Shown piece by piece: positions 28,000 to 37,191 of a stretch of 64,000 bases of DNA. Positions within the stretch are counted from its first letter, which is position 1, and each line of letters starts with the position of its first letter. The notes beneath the pieces are model-generated. The model ran no database searches and was not told the origin of the DNA. It was given only the letters and a program-made list of their open reading frames with translations. The DNA is from a bacterium. GTDB taxonomy: Bacteria; CLD3; SB21. The stretch spans positions 21,709-85,708 of the forward strand of contig WBUR01000012.1 of NCBI GenBank assembly GCA_008933615.1, read 5' to 3'. The position numbers were made by a program, and so were the translations under genes.

Positions 28000-30168
28000 T
28001 TACATCTTCATGGTCAATTGAATTCTCCCCTTGGCAATATCCACGCCCAGAACCTTTACGTCCACCACATCGCCCACTGCTACGACTTCCATCGGGTTCT
28101 TCACGTACTTGTTGGACAACTGGCTGATATGAACCAGCCCGTCCTGTTTGACTCCGATATCCACAAAAGCGCCAAAATCAACTACGTTTCGAACAGTTCC
28201 TTTGAGTGTCATGCCTTCCCGCAGATCCTCCATTTTCAACACATCGGACTTGAAAATCGGTTTCGGCATTTCTTCTCGCGGATCGCGCCCGGGTTTTTTT
28301 AAGTTTTCAAGAATATCCTTCAAGGTTGGCAAGCCCACGCCAACTTCGCCCGCAATATTTTCAAGAGGAAGATTTGAATTCTTTAATTGAAGATCAAGGA
28401 GATTTCCTGCAATTTTTGGATCAACAATACTAAATTTACTAAGCAGTTTTTCCGTTGCCAGATAGGATTCCGGATGAATGGATGTGTTATCTAATACATT
28501 CTCTCCGTCAGGAATTCGCAGGAAGCCCGCGCATTGTTGAAAAGCTGCCGGTCCGATGCCGCTGACCTCCAGCAATTGTTCGCGCCGCACAAATTTGCCT
28601 TTGGCATCCCGGAATCGAATGATCGACGTAGCCGTTTTAGACGAAAGCCCGGAAACATAGGTCAGCAGGGATGCGGAGGCCGTATTTAGATTGACGCCAA
28701 CATAATTCACTGCAGATTCGACTACGGACGTCAGCGTATCGGCTAAACGTTTCTGATTGAGATCATGCTGATACTGTCCAACGCCGATGGATTTAGGATC
28801 GATCTTAACCAATTCAGCAAGTGGGTCAAGCAAGCGTCTTGCAATAGAAATATTGCCGCGCTGAGACGCGTCAAGGTCAGGAAATTCCTCCTTCGCGATC
28901 TTCGATGTTGAATAGACCGATGCGCCGGCTTCACTGACGATAGTATAGACCAACTCCAGCTCCCCCTTCTCCTTTTTCAAATCGGCAATAATATCTGTAA
29001 CCATGGCTTCGGTTTCCCGCGACGCTGTTCCGTTTCCGATTGAAATGACTGTCACCCAATATTTTTTGACGAAATTCTCTATGATTTTTATCGACGCATG
29101 AATTTCTTTCTGGGGTTCATGCGGATAAATCGTATCGCCGGCGAGATACTTACCGGTTTCGTCGATCACTGCAACCTTACAACCTGAACGGAATCCCGGG
29201 TCGATGCCCATGATAACTTTGCCTTTGGTCGGAGCCTGAAGGAGTAAATTTTTCAGATTGACTCCAAAAACACCGATAGCATGTTCTTCCGCTTTTTCGG
29301 TGAACTCGCCACGCACTTCCCGTTCGATAGAAGGAGCGATCAGACGGTAATAGCCTTCCTGAATAGCTTCGACAACTTGTTCACGAAATATCGATTTTTG
29401 TTTTTTTATATATCGATTACCAATCAAATTACAACAAGTTTCTTCATCCACCTTGAGGTTGACTCGGAGTTTTTCTTCACGTTCGCCGCGATTGACCGCC
29501 AGAATGCGATGCGGCGGCATTTTGTTAATCGCTTCTTTGTAATCGTGGTACATTTCGTAATCTTTGTCATCTTCCGCTTTTTTCTCCACAATCAGAATTC
29601 CATCGTCTTTGGTGAATTCACGAATGACTTTACGAACGCCCGCATCTTCGCTGATCATTTCTGCGACTATATCCCGCGCGCCCTGCAGAGCCTCTTCGAC
29701 AGACCCCACTTTCTTTTCAACGCTAATATATTCTTTCGCATAATCCTCGACAGCGCCCCGTATCACTTCCTGAGCCAAAATTATGAGAGCCAAAGGTTCA
29801 AGGCCTTTCTCCTTCGCAATAATTCCTTTGGTTCGACGTTTTGGTTTGAAAGGCAGGTAGAGATCTTCAAGCTCTTGTAATTTTGCAGCGCTTTCAATTT
29901 TCTTCCTGAGTTCTTCAGTCAGTTTCCCCTGTTCGTCAATGGACTTTAGAACCGTTTCTTTTCGAGCTTCGAGGGCGCGATAGTACGTCACCTTATCAAG
30001 AATACCGCGTATCTGATTTTCATCCAGACTGCCCGTAACTTCTTTTCGATAACGTGTGATAAAAGGAACCGTGTTTTCGAGATCAAGCAGTTCCACCGTT
30101 GCATGAATATTCCGTTCAGTAATGGATAACTCTTTTGCGATTAATCTAATGATGTCATGTTCGGTCAT
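28000..30168 (-). CDS. tex: Tex-family RNA-binding transcription accessory protein
   Basis: Conserved protein of about 722 residues that associates with RNA polymerase and nucleic acids. Family parts visible: the N-terminal helical region, the YqgF/RNase H-like core (GIDPGFRSGCKVAVID), the helix-hairpin-helix repeats (VSGLSSKTATSIIRFRD and EVSGIGPAAFQQCAGFLRI), and a C-terminal S1 RNA-binding domain (GTVRNVVDFGAFVDIGVKQD). I start at the ATG at 30168 because AGGAG lies nine bases before it; the upstream in-frame start at 30210 lacks a site. It is divergent from the SRPBCC gene. Confidence 0.96.
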   Translation of the reverse strand: MTEHDIIRLIAKELSITERNIHATVELLDLENTVPFITRYRKEVTGSLDENQIRGILDKVTYYRALEARKETVLKSIDEQGKLTEELRKKIESAAKLQELEDLYLPFKPKRRTKGIIAKEKGLEPLALIILAQEVIRGAVEDYAKEYISVEKKVGSVEEALQGARDIVAEMISEDAGVRKVIREFTKDDGILIVEKKAEDDKDYEMYHDYKEAINKMPPHRILAVNRGEREEKLRVNLKVDEETCCNLIGNRYIKKQKSIFREQVVEAIQEGYYRLIAPSIEREVRGEFTEKAEEHAIGVFGVNLKNLLLQAPTKGKVIMGIDPGFRSGCKVAVIDETGKYLAGDTIYPHEPQKEIHASIKIIENFVKKYWVTVISIGNGTASRETEAMVTDIIADLKKEKGELELVYTIVSEAGASVYSTSKIAKEEFPDLDASQRGNISIARRLLDPLAELVKIDPKSIGVGQYQHDLNQKRLADTLTSVVESAVNYVGVNLNTASASLLTYVSGLSSKTATSIIRFRDAKGKFVRREQLLEVSGIGPAAFQQCAGFLRIPDGENVLDNTSIHPESYLATEKLLSKFSIVDPKIAGNLLDLQLKNSNLPLENIAGEVGVGLPTLKDILENLKKPGRDPREEMPKPIFKSDVLKMEDLREGMTLKGTVRNVVDFGAFVDIGVKQDGLVHISQLSNKYVKNPMEVVAVGDVVDVKVLGVDIAKGRIQLTMKM

Positions 30169-30323
30169 GAAACAATACTCCTGAGTGATAAAGCAGGCCG
30201 CAGAAATCAAAGAGGCACTATGAGCCCGAAAATTATTTTCGATCTGTGTGTCAGTTGGATGTTGAGTTTATTTTAGCGTTTGAATAATAACCGTTTTGGA
30301 ATGAAAATACAAGGGGCTGAATA

Positions 30324-30343
30324 TTACGTAATAACTCGTATTG
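30324..30343. promoter_or_regulatory. Shared 20-bp motif upstream of SRPBCC/TIGR01777 pair (site 1)
   Basis: Reads TTACGTAATAA-CT-CGTATTG and lies 65 bp before the SRPBCC start. A near-identical copy (18 of 20 bases, same orientation to its gene) is at 44940-44959 before the SDR/DUF2867 gene. The form TACGTA-N4-TACGTA is fully kept in the other copy, suggesting a dimeric regulator. Confidence 0.45.
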
Positions 30344-30407
30344 AGCATTCAACTGAATAGAGTAAATTAGGATACATTTATCTAAAATAACTATTTCATT
30401 CAGATCA

Positions 30408-30872
30408 TTGAAAACCTATCTTCTGAAAAGAACCCAGGTAATTCGTAGCCCATTGGCTAAGGTCTTTGAGTTTTTTGAATCGCCTGAAAACCTTTCGATA
30501 ATTACACCGCCATGGTTACGGTTTGTTATAAAGACGCCATTGCCAATCGATATGAGATCCGGCACCGTGATTGAATACACCATACGATGGCTTGGCATAC
30601 CGGTTCGATGGAAAACTAAAATTACGGACTATGAACCGCCGTTACGTTTTGTTGACGAACAAATCACTGGTCCTTATTCCTTATGGCACCATACACATGT
30701 TTTTCGTGAAACAAAAGGGATGACTGAAATGACAGACACGGTACGATACCGGCTCCCGTTCGGCATCTTCGGCCAACTGGTTCATTGGCTTCTGGTGCAC
30801 AGACAATTACAAAAAATTTTTGATTTTCGCTATCGAGCAATCGAAACGATATTCAATAGCATCCATTCTTAA
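30408..30872 (+). CDS. SRPBCC-family ligand-binding protein
   Basis: A 154-residue START/Bet v 1-like protein. The N-terminal RTQVIRSPLAKVFEFFESPENLSIITPPWL is the usual opening of the family, and the central GPYSLWHHTHVFRE and the C-terminal helix (RQLQKIFDFRYRAIETIF) fit the fold. It starts with TTG at 30408. It lies 27 bp before the TIGR01777-type epimerase gene; this pairing recurs in other bacteria as I recall it, and in some proteins the two are fused. A shared 20-bp motif sits upstream. The ligand is unknown. Confidence 0.85.
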   Translation: MKTYLLKRTQVIRSPLAKVFEFFESPENLSIITPPWLRFVIKTPLPIDMRSGTVIEYTIRWLGIPVRWKTKITDYEPPLRFVDEQITGPYSLWHHTHVFRETKGMTEMTDTVRYRLPFGIFGQLVHWLLVHRQLQKIFDFRYRAIETIFNSIHS

Positions 30873-30899
30873 CAGGTGAATTGAAACGCGGAGTATTTT

Positions 30900-31811
30900 A
30901 TGAAAATCGTTTTAGCCGGCGCAACCGGATTCATCGGTCAAAAGTTGATTGATAAGCTACTGGCAGATGAACACAAAATCGTTATACTTACACGGAATCC
31001 CAATAAGGCAAGGAACACGTTTGGCAGTAGTGTGAATGCGATTAAGTGGGATGCGCATTCAACCGGCGATTGGTGCAATGCTATCAATGGTTCAGGCGCT
31101 GTAATCAATCTGGCCGGAGAATCTTTAGCGGCTAGTCGATGGAACGAATCCCAAAAACAACTATTACGCGACAGCCGAATTAATGCAACTCGTGTGATCG
31201 TTCAGGCGATTGAAGGATCATCCGACAGGCCGTCCGTTCTGGTTAACGCAAGCGCAGTCGGCTATTACGGAGATGTGCCGGACGATACGGTTACAGAAAA
31301 GTATCCTGCCTCTAACGATTTTCTGGGAATCTTGAGCAAACAATGGGAAGATGAAGCGCATCAAGCGGATCGTTTGGGCGTTCGTGTTGTTTGTTTGCGA
31401 ATCGGAATTGTCCTCGGCGGCGGCGGCGGAGCGCTGGAGAAAATGATTCTTCCGTTCAAATTTTTTATCGGCGGGCCGCTGGGCTCCGGCAAGCAATGGT
31501 TTCCATGGATCCATCGGGACGACGTAATTGACAGCATTCGATTTGTTTTGATGAACGAAAAAATTACCGGCGCGGTCAATCTGACGGCGCCTAGTCCGGT
31601 CACGATGAATGATTTCTGTAAAACACTCGGCAGAGTCATGGGCCGTCCTTCTATAATGCGCGTCCCAGGATTTGTATTGAAATTGGCCGTTGGGGAATTC
31701 GCTCAGTTTCTTCTGGCTGGCCAAAAAGCCGTTCCGGATAAGCTCTTGAAGAATAAGTATCAGTTTCTCTATTCCGACCTTGAGAAGGCTTTGAGAAACA
31801 TACGGGTATAG
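30900..31811 (+). CDS. TIGR01777-family NAD(P)-binding epimerase-like protein
   Basis: Extended short-chain dehydrogenase of 303 residues (YfcH/DUF1731 type). The Rossmann motif GATGFIGQKLIDKLL opens the protein. NASAVGYYGD carries the YxxxK-region equivalent in this divergent family. The C-terminal DUF1731-type tail (KAVPDKLLKNKYQFLYSDLEKAL) is characteristic. The substrate is unknown. Co-transcribed with the SRPBCC gene, which may present or bind the substrate. Confidence 0.92.
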   Translation: MKIVLAGATGFIGQKLIDKLLADEHKIVILTRNPNKARNTFGSSVNAIKWDAHSTGDWCNAINGSGAVINLAGESLAASRWNESQKQLLRDSRINATRVIVQAIEGSSDRPSVLVNASAVGYYGDVPDDTVTEKYPASNDFLGILSKQWEDEAHQADRLGVRVVCLRIGIVLGGGGGALEKMILPFKFFIGGPLGSGKQWFPWIHRDDVIDSIRFVLMNEKITGAVNLTAPSPVTMNDFCKTLGRVMGRPSIMRVPGFVLKLAVGEFAQFLLAGQKAVPDKLLKNKYQFLYSDLEKALRNIRV

Positions 31812-31816
31812 CAGAT

Positions 31817-32575
31817 TCAATTCCGGAGATTTTGTTTTACGGTAGCCGTTGTGTCAGTAATCCACGCGATGCTTTGCTGCAAATAGGACACATAGGAGTT
31901 AGCCTCATAGTGGCCCAACCCGTCTGCGATCACCAGCTCTGCGCGCCGGTTGTTTGAATGCATAACTTCAACTGCTCGACGAACGGAAGCGGTGCCAAAG
32001 AGTTCGTCATGCTGACCTTGAATGACATAATGCGGAACTGCCCCCGTCAGAAATCCGACAGGCTCTGATGCCATCGGAATCGCTGCAAAAAAAATATCGG
32101 AATATTTATCGGCATAGTACCACGTCCCAATACCACCCATACTATATCCGGTAATAATGATTTTCTGAGGATCCACCGGCCATTCGTCTATGGCCATTGA
32201 TATAAAAGACATTACCGCTTGCTCGCTCTTTTTGTCTAACCATGATTCTCCGGGCGCGTCCGGCGCTACGATAATAGCTCCCAAATCTGATAATGCCGGT
32301 TGCACCAAAACCTGCATGTAATTGTTTCCGCGATAGGGCGTTGCGGGGCCTGCATAATGTAATGCAATAACGAGCGGAACTTTTTTATTTTGTGGAATGA
32401 CCGGAACCCACAATCCGTAAAGTAAATCATTTCCGTCACTCATTCTCGCTGACTCCGTATGGAATCCTGCGGATAAAACAACATCGTTAATATCCTGCCT
32501 GTTGACATAAACGCCAGATGTTTGTTCACAAGCGCAAAGACCGAAGAATAAAACAAATACAGAAAAGCGAATCAT
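31817..32575 (-). CDS. Exported alpha/beta hydrolase, lipoprotein
   Basis: 252 residues with a lipoprotein-type signal (VLFFGLCACEQ). The nucleophile elbow GYSMGGIGTWYYAD carries the catalytic Ser. A likely acid and the final His (ADGLGHYEANS) follow, giving a complete triad. The region before (VIALHYAGPATPYRG) forms the oxyanion side. It resembles prolyl-oligopeptidase-like or poly-hydroxybutyrate-depolymerase-like esterases, but the substrate cannot be told. Its stop is 5 bp from the convergent TIGR01777 gene. Confidence 0.82.
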   Translation of the reverse strand: MIRFSVFVLFFGLCACEQTSGVYVNRQDINDVVLSAGFHTESARMSDGNDLLYGLWVPVIPQNKKVPLVIALHYAGPATPYRGNNYMQVLVQPALSDLGAIIVAPDAPGESWLDKKSEQAVMSFISMAIDEWPVDPQKIIITGYSMGGIGTWYYADKYSDIFFAAIPMASEPVGFLTGAVPHYVIQGQHDELFGTASVRRAVEVMHSNNRRAELVIADGLGHYEANSYVSYLQQSIAWITDTTATVKQNLRN

Positions 32576-32699
32576 AATTATCTCACGTATGATTTGAAAT
32601 TTTTACGTAGAATTCTATTTGCGGTTGCATTATTATTTTTTTTGAAACATAAATCTTCGGCTTGAGTATATAGGTTCAACTGTAGAGGAGATAGTGAAT

Positions 32700-33287
32700 A
32701 TGAAATTTTTCTCAATTGTTTTTGCAGCCTGGATATTGGTTTATTGTCATGATATCACTGCACAGGAAGCAAAACCCCGCTATTTCTATGGCAGCGTGAA
32801 TTATATGTTTCCAAAATACACGGAGCCTCTAGCCAGCCGGGCTTCTTTTGCTTCACGCGTTCCTGAATCAGCGCACATACCTTTACATATTGATGCTGTT
32901 GGCTATTACTTTAGTTACAAAAAATTGACTTTAATCGGCGGCGTGATGCAGGTCGATATCGATCGTTACAGCGCCTATAGTGAAAAGCTCCAGGTTGAAT
33001 ATTATCAGCCGTCTTTCAGCGTTTTCCATTATCTCGACGGACAAATTGGTTCCGGCTTATTTATCCGTGGAGATATCGGCCCTGCGTTTTTGCGCATTTC
33101 TTCAAACGACCAAGGAACCGAAAAATCAAATATTGGATGGGGTTACTTACTTGGAGCGGGCGCTTCGCTGTCAACGGGATCCACTATTCTGCTTGCCTCA
33201 GCAAATTTCGCCAGTAAATCATTTCACGATAAATCGTACCGGTTTTTCAGTTTGGGCCTTGGTATCATGATTAAGAAGGCCAATTAA
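32700..33287 (+). CDS. Predicted small outer-membrane beta-barrel protein
   Basis: 195 residues. A Sec signal (MKFFSIVFAAWILVYCHDITAQ) precedes a run of alternating beta strands (FYGSVNYMFP, LTLIGGVMQVDID, GWGYLLGAGASL) ending in FFSLGLGIMIKKAN, as in eight-stranded barrels. I recognise no specific family. The ATG at 32700 has GAGGAG nine bases before it; a GTG at 32694 is too close to that site. It stands alone between two leftward units. Confidence 0.68.
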   Translation: MKFFSIVFAAWILVYCHDITAQEAKPRYFYGSVNYMFPKYTEPLASRASFASRVPESAHIPLHIDAVGYYFSYKKLTLIGGVMQVDIDRYSAYSEKLQVEYYQPSFSVFHYLDGQIGSGLFIRGDIGPAFLRISSNDQGTEKSNIGWGYLLGAGASLSTGSTILLASANFASKSFHDKSYRFFSLGLGIMIKKAN

Positions 33288-33343
33288 ATGTTTTCACAAA
33301 ATTAAATTCCGCACTATCCTTCATTTTCATTATCCAATTTATT

Positions 33344-33955
33344 TCAACTCTTCTTCCATTTGATTGTGCATCCGATCGCTTTAGTAAAATTAACTGCGGG
33401 CTTCTGTCCTTTAATCAGCGCGTTAATTGCCGCTTCCACGTATTTATTTTTTGCAGCATCGGCGTTCTCGGTATTGTCATCAATGGCGCCTATGTAAACC
33501 ACCTCAAGGCCGCCTGATGTTTTTTGAAGAACATACATGTGCGGCGTGCGCGTGGCGCCGTACGTTCTGGCTATCTCCTGCGTTTCGTCTACGAGATAAG
33601 GAAAGGTGAATTTCTTTTCTTTGGCGCGCGTGATCATATTATCGAACGAGTCCTCAGGATAATCCGTCGGATCGTTCGGATTGATTGCGATCACGGGATA
33701 TCCGAGAGATGCAAATTTTTTGTCCAACGCAATGATCCGATCTTCGTAGGCTTTGGAATATGGGCAGTGATTGCAGGTGAACGTGACGATGAATCCATTG
33801 ACATCATCTCCGTAATTTTTCAGCGACACATATTTTCCGTCCACATTTTTCAAGCTAAAGTCACGCGCTTTATCCCCGACTTTATAACCTTGAGCCAAGA
33901 GATTTCCGGCCAAAAGTAAAAACGCAAATAAAAAGCTAACGGTATTTTTTTTCAT
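33344..33955 (-). CDS. Exported redoxin (AhpC/TSA-like thioredoxin-fold protein)
   Basis: 203 residues with a Sec signal (MKKNTVSFLFAFLLLAGNLLAQG). The thioredoxin fold begins VGDKARDFSLKNVDGKYVSL; the active site is FTCNHCPYS, a CxxC with the cis-Pro partner in TRTPHMYVL. It likely acts in the periplasm on disulfides or peroxides. It is the third gene of a tight leftward operon (2 bp after the TlpA-like gene, which overlaps the FISUMP gene). All three are exported, suggesting one envelope redox function. Confidence 0.86.
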   Translation of the reverse strand: MKKNTVSFLFAFLLLAGNLLAQGYKVGDKARDFSLKNVDGKYVSLKNYGDDVNGFIVTFTCNHCPYSKAYEDRIIALDKKFASLGYPVIAINPNDPTDYPEDSFDNMITRAKEKKFTFPYLVDETQEIARTYGATRTPHMYVLQKTSGGLEVVYIGAIDDNTENADAAKNKYVEAAINALIKGQKPAVNFTKAIGCTIKWKKS

Positions 33956-33957
33956 AT

Positions 33958-34515
33958 TTAATTCCTTTCAATGATGGATTGTATCAGGGATTGAAGTTCC
34001 TCTAACGAAAATTTCTTCTCATAGAAAACCCGTATATTTTTCTTCGAGTTGACGATCAACGTTGCAGGAATCGCACCGGACCACTCCGGACTGACCTTAT
34101 CTATGTAGGAATTGGCATCGGGTTCGTCCAGCAAAACAACGGCCGATCGGATATTTTTTTTCTTCACGAACGGAATCACTTTTTTTTCAAGTTCCGATTT
34201 AAAATCCAGGCTGATCAAAACCACTTGCAATTTTTCGTTCTTATATGTTTCATTCACCGTTTCAAAATGCGGTAATTCTTCCACGCATGGACTGCACCAT
34301 GTGGCCCAGAAATTGAACACATACGTGGTGTCGTTCTGTTTATTTAACGATGTAACAAGTTCCTGAAAAGAAACTACATGTACATTCTGCGCATGAGCAT
34401 GGGATGCCAGAAATAAAACACTAAAAATTACTACGATTGGCTTTATACTAATTATCTCTTCTTTTAAGGATTGGTATTTAATTAAGATCTCTGATACAAC
34501 GAATAGAAAATCCAT
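33958..34515 (-). CDS. TlpA-like exported thioredoxin
   Basis: Thioredoxin-fold protein with active site FWATWCSPCVEELPHFE and cis-Pro segment SGAIPATLIVN, probably a periplasmic disulfide reductase or electron donor. The hydrophobic export segment is KPIVVIFSVLFLASHAHAQN. The start is uncertain: the nearest canonical ATG is at 34515, inside the end of the upstream FISUMP gene, and it gives a long pre-signal. A good GAAGAG site sits just before ATA codons at about 34453, which would give a normal signal peptide but needs a rare start. I report the canonical ATG. Confidence 0.82.
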   Translation of the reverse strand: MDFLFVVSEILIKYQSLKEEIISIKPIVVIFSVLFLASHAHAQNVHVVSFQELVTSLNKQNDTTYVFNFWATWCSPCVEELPHFETVNETYKNEKLQVVLISLDFKSELEKKVIPFVKKKNIRSAVVLLDEPDANSYIDKVSPEWSGAIPATLIVNSKKNIRVFYEKKFSLEELQSLIQSIIERN

Positions 34516-35098
34516 ATTGTGGATGTTGAGGAGCCCTTCGCAAAGTGTCATGTTTGGCACTGACTGTCCTTGACCAAACAAAGTGAGAATCCACCTGCGT
34601 CGATGACCAAAAAACGGCCGTCAAACCAAATCGATTGTCGAATCCATTTTCATTCCAATATCCTGCCGGCCTGGCAGAAAAGCCTGTTTCATTGGTAGCG
34701 TTCTTGTCGGTGTGCCAATATAAGCTATCTTTCAGTTTCGCTGCTCCAAGGTCACCCAAGTACTCTCCAAGTATTTTCCATTCATCATCGGTGGGCAAAT
34801 GCCAACCTTTCGGAACAACTCGAATGGCCGTGTGCCAATCATATAAACGGCCGTAAATCCTCACATTAATTGAATCGTTGTTAGGCAGATAAGATACGGC
34901 GGGCTCTCCGTCGCAGGTTCGTGTAACGCGAAGATTTTCAGTCATCCAAACCTGTGTACCAATTTGCGCAGTATGGTAACGATTGCCATCTATGTCGACT
35001 GCCAATCCACTGCTGTTTCCGGATTGCCCACAAGCCGGGGCAAACGAAGTGAAAATAAGTAAGAATACGAGAGCTAACGTCGCACATGAATTTGACAT
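34478..35098 (-). CDS. FISUMP-domain exported protein
   Basis: About 206 residues. The signal SCATLALVFLLIFTSFAPACG may be a lipoprotein type. The mature part matches the Fibrobacter succinogenes major paralogous domain: IDGNRYHTAQIGTQVWMTENL, YGRLYDWHTA, KGWHLPTDDEWK and FWSSTQVDSHFVW, ending GFSIRCIRD. The family is common in FCB bacteria and is thought to be surface-related, without a known activity. I start at the ATG at 35098; the longer frame to 35149 has no ribosome site. The last 38 bases overlap the TlpA-like start. Confidence 0.88.
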   Translation of the reverse strand: MSNSCATLALVFLLIFTSFAPACGQSGNSSGLAVDIDGNRYHTAQIGTQVWMTENLRVTRTCDGEPAVSYLPNNDSINVRIYGRLYDWHTAIRVVPKGWHLPTDDEWKILGEYLGDLGAAKLKDSLYWHTDKNATNETGFSARPAGYWNENGFDNRFGLTAVFWSSTQVDSHFVWSRTVSAKHDTLRRAPQHPQYGFSIRCIRDLN

Positions 35099-35161
35099 AA
35101 ATTCATCTCTAGAAGTGTAAAAACTGGTGTTCCGTATTACGTTGACCAAGGTAAAGTTGTT

Positions 35162-36910
35162 TCACCCGGTTTGAGTTAATTTATTTAGTTTGCTATTGCG
35201 ATAACTAAACGAAAAATACACGACCAGGCCGATGGCAAGCCAAATTGAAAAACGAAACCAATTGGTCGTGCCCAATTCGGTCATTAGATAGAGACAACTG
35301 GTCAGGCCCAGAATGGGTATCAATGACAGTTTCTTTACATAGGCGGCAACAGATAATCCGCAGGATACCAAAATAAACAGAAGCATCGGAATTTTGTGTT
35401 TAAAAACGTCCCAACCGAATTCTTTTCCTGCAGGGTCCTGCATACTGAAGAATTGATTCCAGCCCTCACCATTATATTGATAAGACAAATAAATCCCAGT
35501 CGCCAACAACGCGGGAACGATATAACGGCTATTCACATACGGAATTTTAAATTTGGGTGTCGGAGCGGATTTTGAATTCTGCAAGACCAGGGAACCTCCG
35601 CAAACCAAGACAAACGCAAATAGCGTTCCGATACTTGTAAGGTCGGTCACCTCGGTAAGATTCATAAACAAAGCCGGAACAGCCACTACGAAGCCTGCTA
35701 TGGCGGTAGAGAATGACGGCGTGTGAAATTTCGGATGAACTTTAGCAAAACGTTTTGGCAGGAGTCCGTCGCGGCTCATCACCATCCATATACGAGCCTG
35801 CCCGATCTGGAATACCAGGAACACGCTGGCCGTTGCGATCACCGCGCTGATTGCGACAACGCCGCTGAGCCAGTTTAATCCAACCTGTTTGAACACAAAC
35901 GCCATCGGGTCGCCAACGGCTAATTCTGAATAATTGACCATGCCGGTCAGTGTCAATGAGATGATGATATACAATACCGTACATATGAGCAGAGAATAGA
36001 TCATGCCGCGCGGCAGATCACGCTGTGGATTCTTGCATTCCTCCGCCGTAGTTGAGATCGCGTCAAAGCCAATGTATGCAAAGAAGACCGCCGACACGCC
36101 TTTCAAAACTCCCGTAACTCCATGGGGCGCAAATGGCGACCAGTTGTCCGGGTTGATGTAAAAAAATCCGACCGTGATGACGAGAAAAATAATTCCGAGC
36201 TTAATTCCCACCATAATATTACTCGCATTACGCGATTCCCGGATACCCACGTAGATCAGTAATGAGATCAGCAATGTAATAAGGAGAGCCGGAACGTCCG
36301 CAACAATATGAAGCGGGCCGAGGACGGGCGCTTTTTCCCATGCATGGTATGCGCTCGCCAGCGAATACGGTATGTCGGATATGACCTGGCCTTGCGCGAG
36401 CATATGAACTACCTGATCGTGTCCTCTTAGCGCGCTCAAGAAATCCATGGTAATGTATTCCGGAAGCACCCATCCGATTCCTGCCAAAAATCCGGTGAAA
36501 TAGTCCGACCACGAGATTGCAACTGCGATATTGCCGATCGCATATTCCATCAAAAGATCCCAGCCTATGATCCACGCAATCAATTCTCCAAAAGACGCAT
36601 ATGCGTAAGTATATGCGCTTCCTGCGACGGGAATCATGGACGCAAATTCAGCATAACACATGGCAGAAAATCCGCACGCAATAGCGGTAAAAACAAAAAG
36701 CAAAGAAACTGCCGGGCCTCCGCTTGCTGCGGCGTTTCCTATCGTACTGAAAATTCCGGCACCGACTACCGCCGCAATTCCAAATGCAGTCAGATCGCGC
36801 ACCGTAAGCGTTCGATTCAGCTTCGCGCCATGAGATTCTTCCAATAATCCTTTTTCCGCTTCATCCAGAATATGCTGCACCGATTTGGTGCGGAATAAAT
36901 TTTTGAGCAT
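35162..36910 (-). CDS. APC-superfamily amino-acid permease
   Basis: Inner-membrane transporter of 582 residues with about 12-14 hydrophobic segments. The first carries the substrate-binding GAGIF (AAVVGAGIFSTIGNAAA). SMIPVAGSAYTYAY and the later FFAYIGFDAISTTAEECKNP are signatures of the cationic amino-acid transporter/YfnA-like branch. It likely imports amino acids by proton symport; the specificity is not visible. The extra segment with GHDQVVHMLAQGQVI in an outside loop makes it somewhat longer than usual. Confidence 0.93.
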   Translation of the reverse strand: MLKNLFRTKSVQHILDEAEKGLLEESHGAKLNRTLTVRDLTAFGIAAVVGAGIFSTIGNAAASGGPAVSLLFVFTAIACGFSAMCYAEFASMIPVAGSAYTYAYASFGELIAWIIGWDLLMEYAIGNIAVAISWSDYFTGFLAGIGWVLPEYITMDFLSALRGHDQVVHMLAQGQVISDIPYSLASAYHAWEKAPVLGPLHIVADVPALLITLLISLLIYVGIRESRNASNIMVGIKLGIIFLVITVGFFYINPDNWSPFAPHGVTGVLKGVSAVFFAYIGFDAISTTAEECKNPQRDLPRGMIYSLLICTVLYIIISLTLTGMVNYSELAVGDPMAFVFKQVGLNWLSGVVAISAVIATASVFLVFQIGQARIWMVMSRDGLLPKRFAKVHPKFHTPSFSTAIAGFVVAVPALFMNLTEVTDLTSIGTLFAFVLVCGGSLVLQNSKSAPTPKFKIPYVNSRYIVPALLATGIYLSYQYNGEGWNQFFSMQDPAGKEFGWDVFKHKIPMLLFILVSCGLSVAAYVKKLSLIPILGLTSCLYLMTELGTTNWFRFSIWLAIGLVVYFSFSYRNSKLNKLTQTG

Positions 36911-37113
36911 CCTGATTCCGTTCGTTTTATGAACTTACGCTGTTAAAATTATTAACAAAGTTGAAATATAGAAATGCGTTTAAAAAAATATTGATGGGGA
37001 CGGCAAAAAAGTTTAAGTAATTCGCCGTTTTATAGCAAGCAATTATTGAAATGGGTTAGAATTACGAGTTCTTTATTATGAAAAATTTCTGACTCGAGCT
37101 TCAGCCCTATGTT

Positions 37114-37160
37114 ACGTGTTCAGAGAAGGGTGCTCTTCGGGCACCCATTCTCCTTACACG
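37114..37160. repeat. Long hairpin between permease and DUF5683-like gene
   Basis: GAGAAGGGTGC (37123-37133) pairs with GCACCCATTCTC (37141-37152) with one bulge, and ACGTGT (37114-37119) with ACACGT further out. ACACGTTA also recurs at 37184. No T tail follows on either strand, so a plain terminator is not certain. Confidence 0.55.
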
Positions 37161-37191
37161 TTAACTGATCAAAAAAATTGATAACACGTTA

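Noticed and set aside
29281..29880. A 199-codon open frame antisense to tex
   Set aside because: Tex has an unmistakable full-length match on the other strand; this frame is Phe-rich from codon mirroring.
31218..31820. A 200-codon frame antisense to the TIGR01777 gene
   Set aside because: No start signal; the sense gene has full family motifs.
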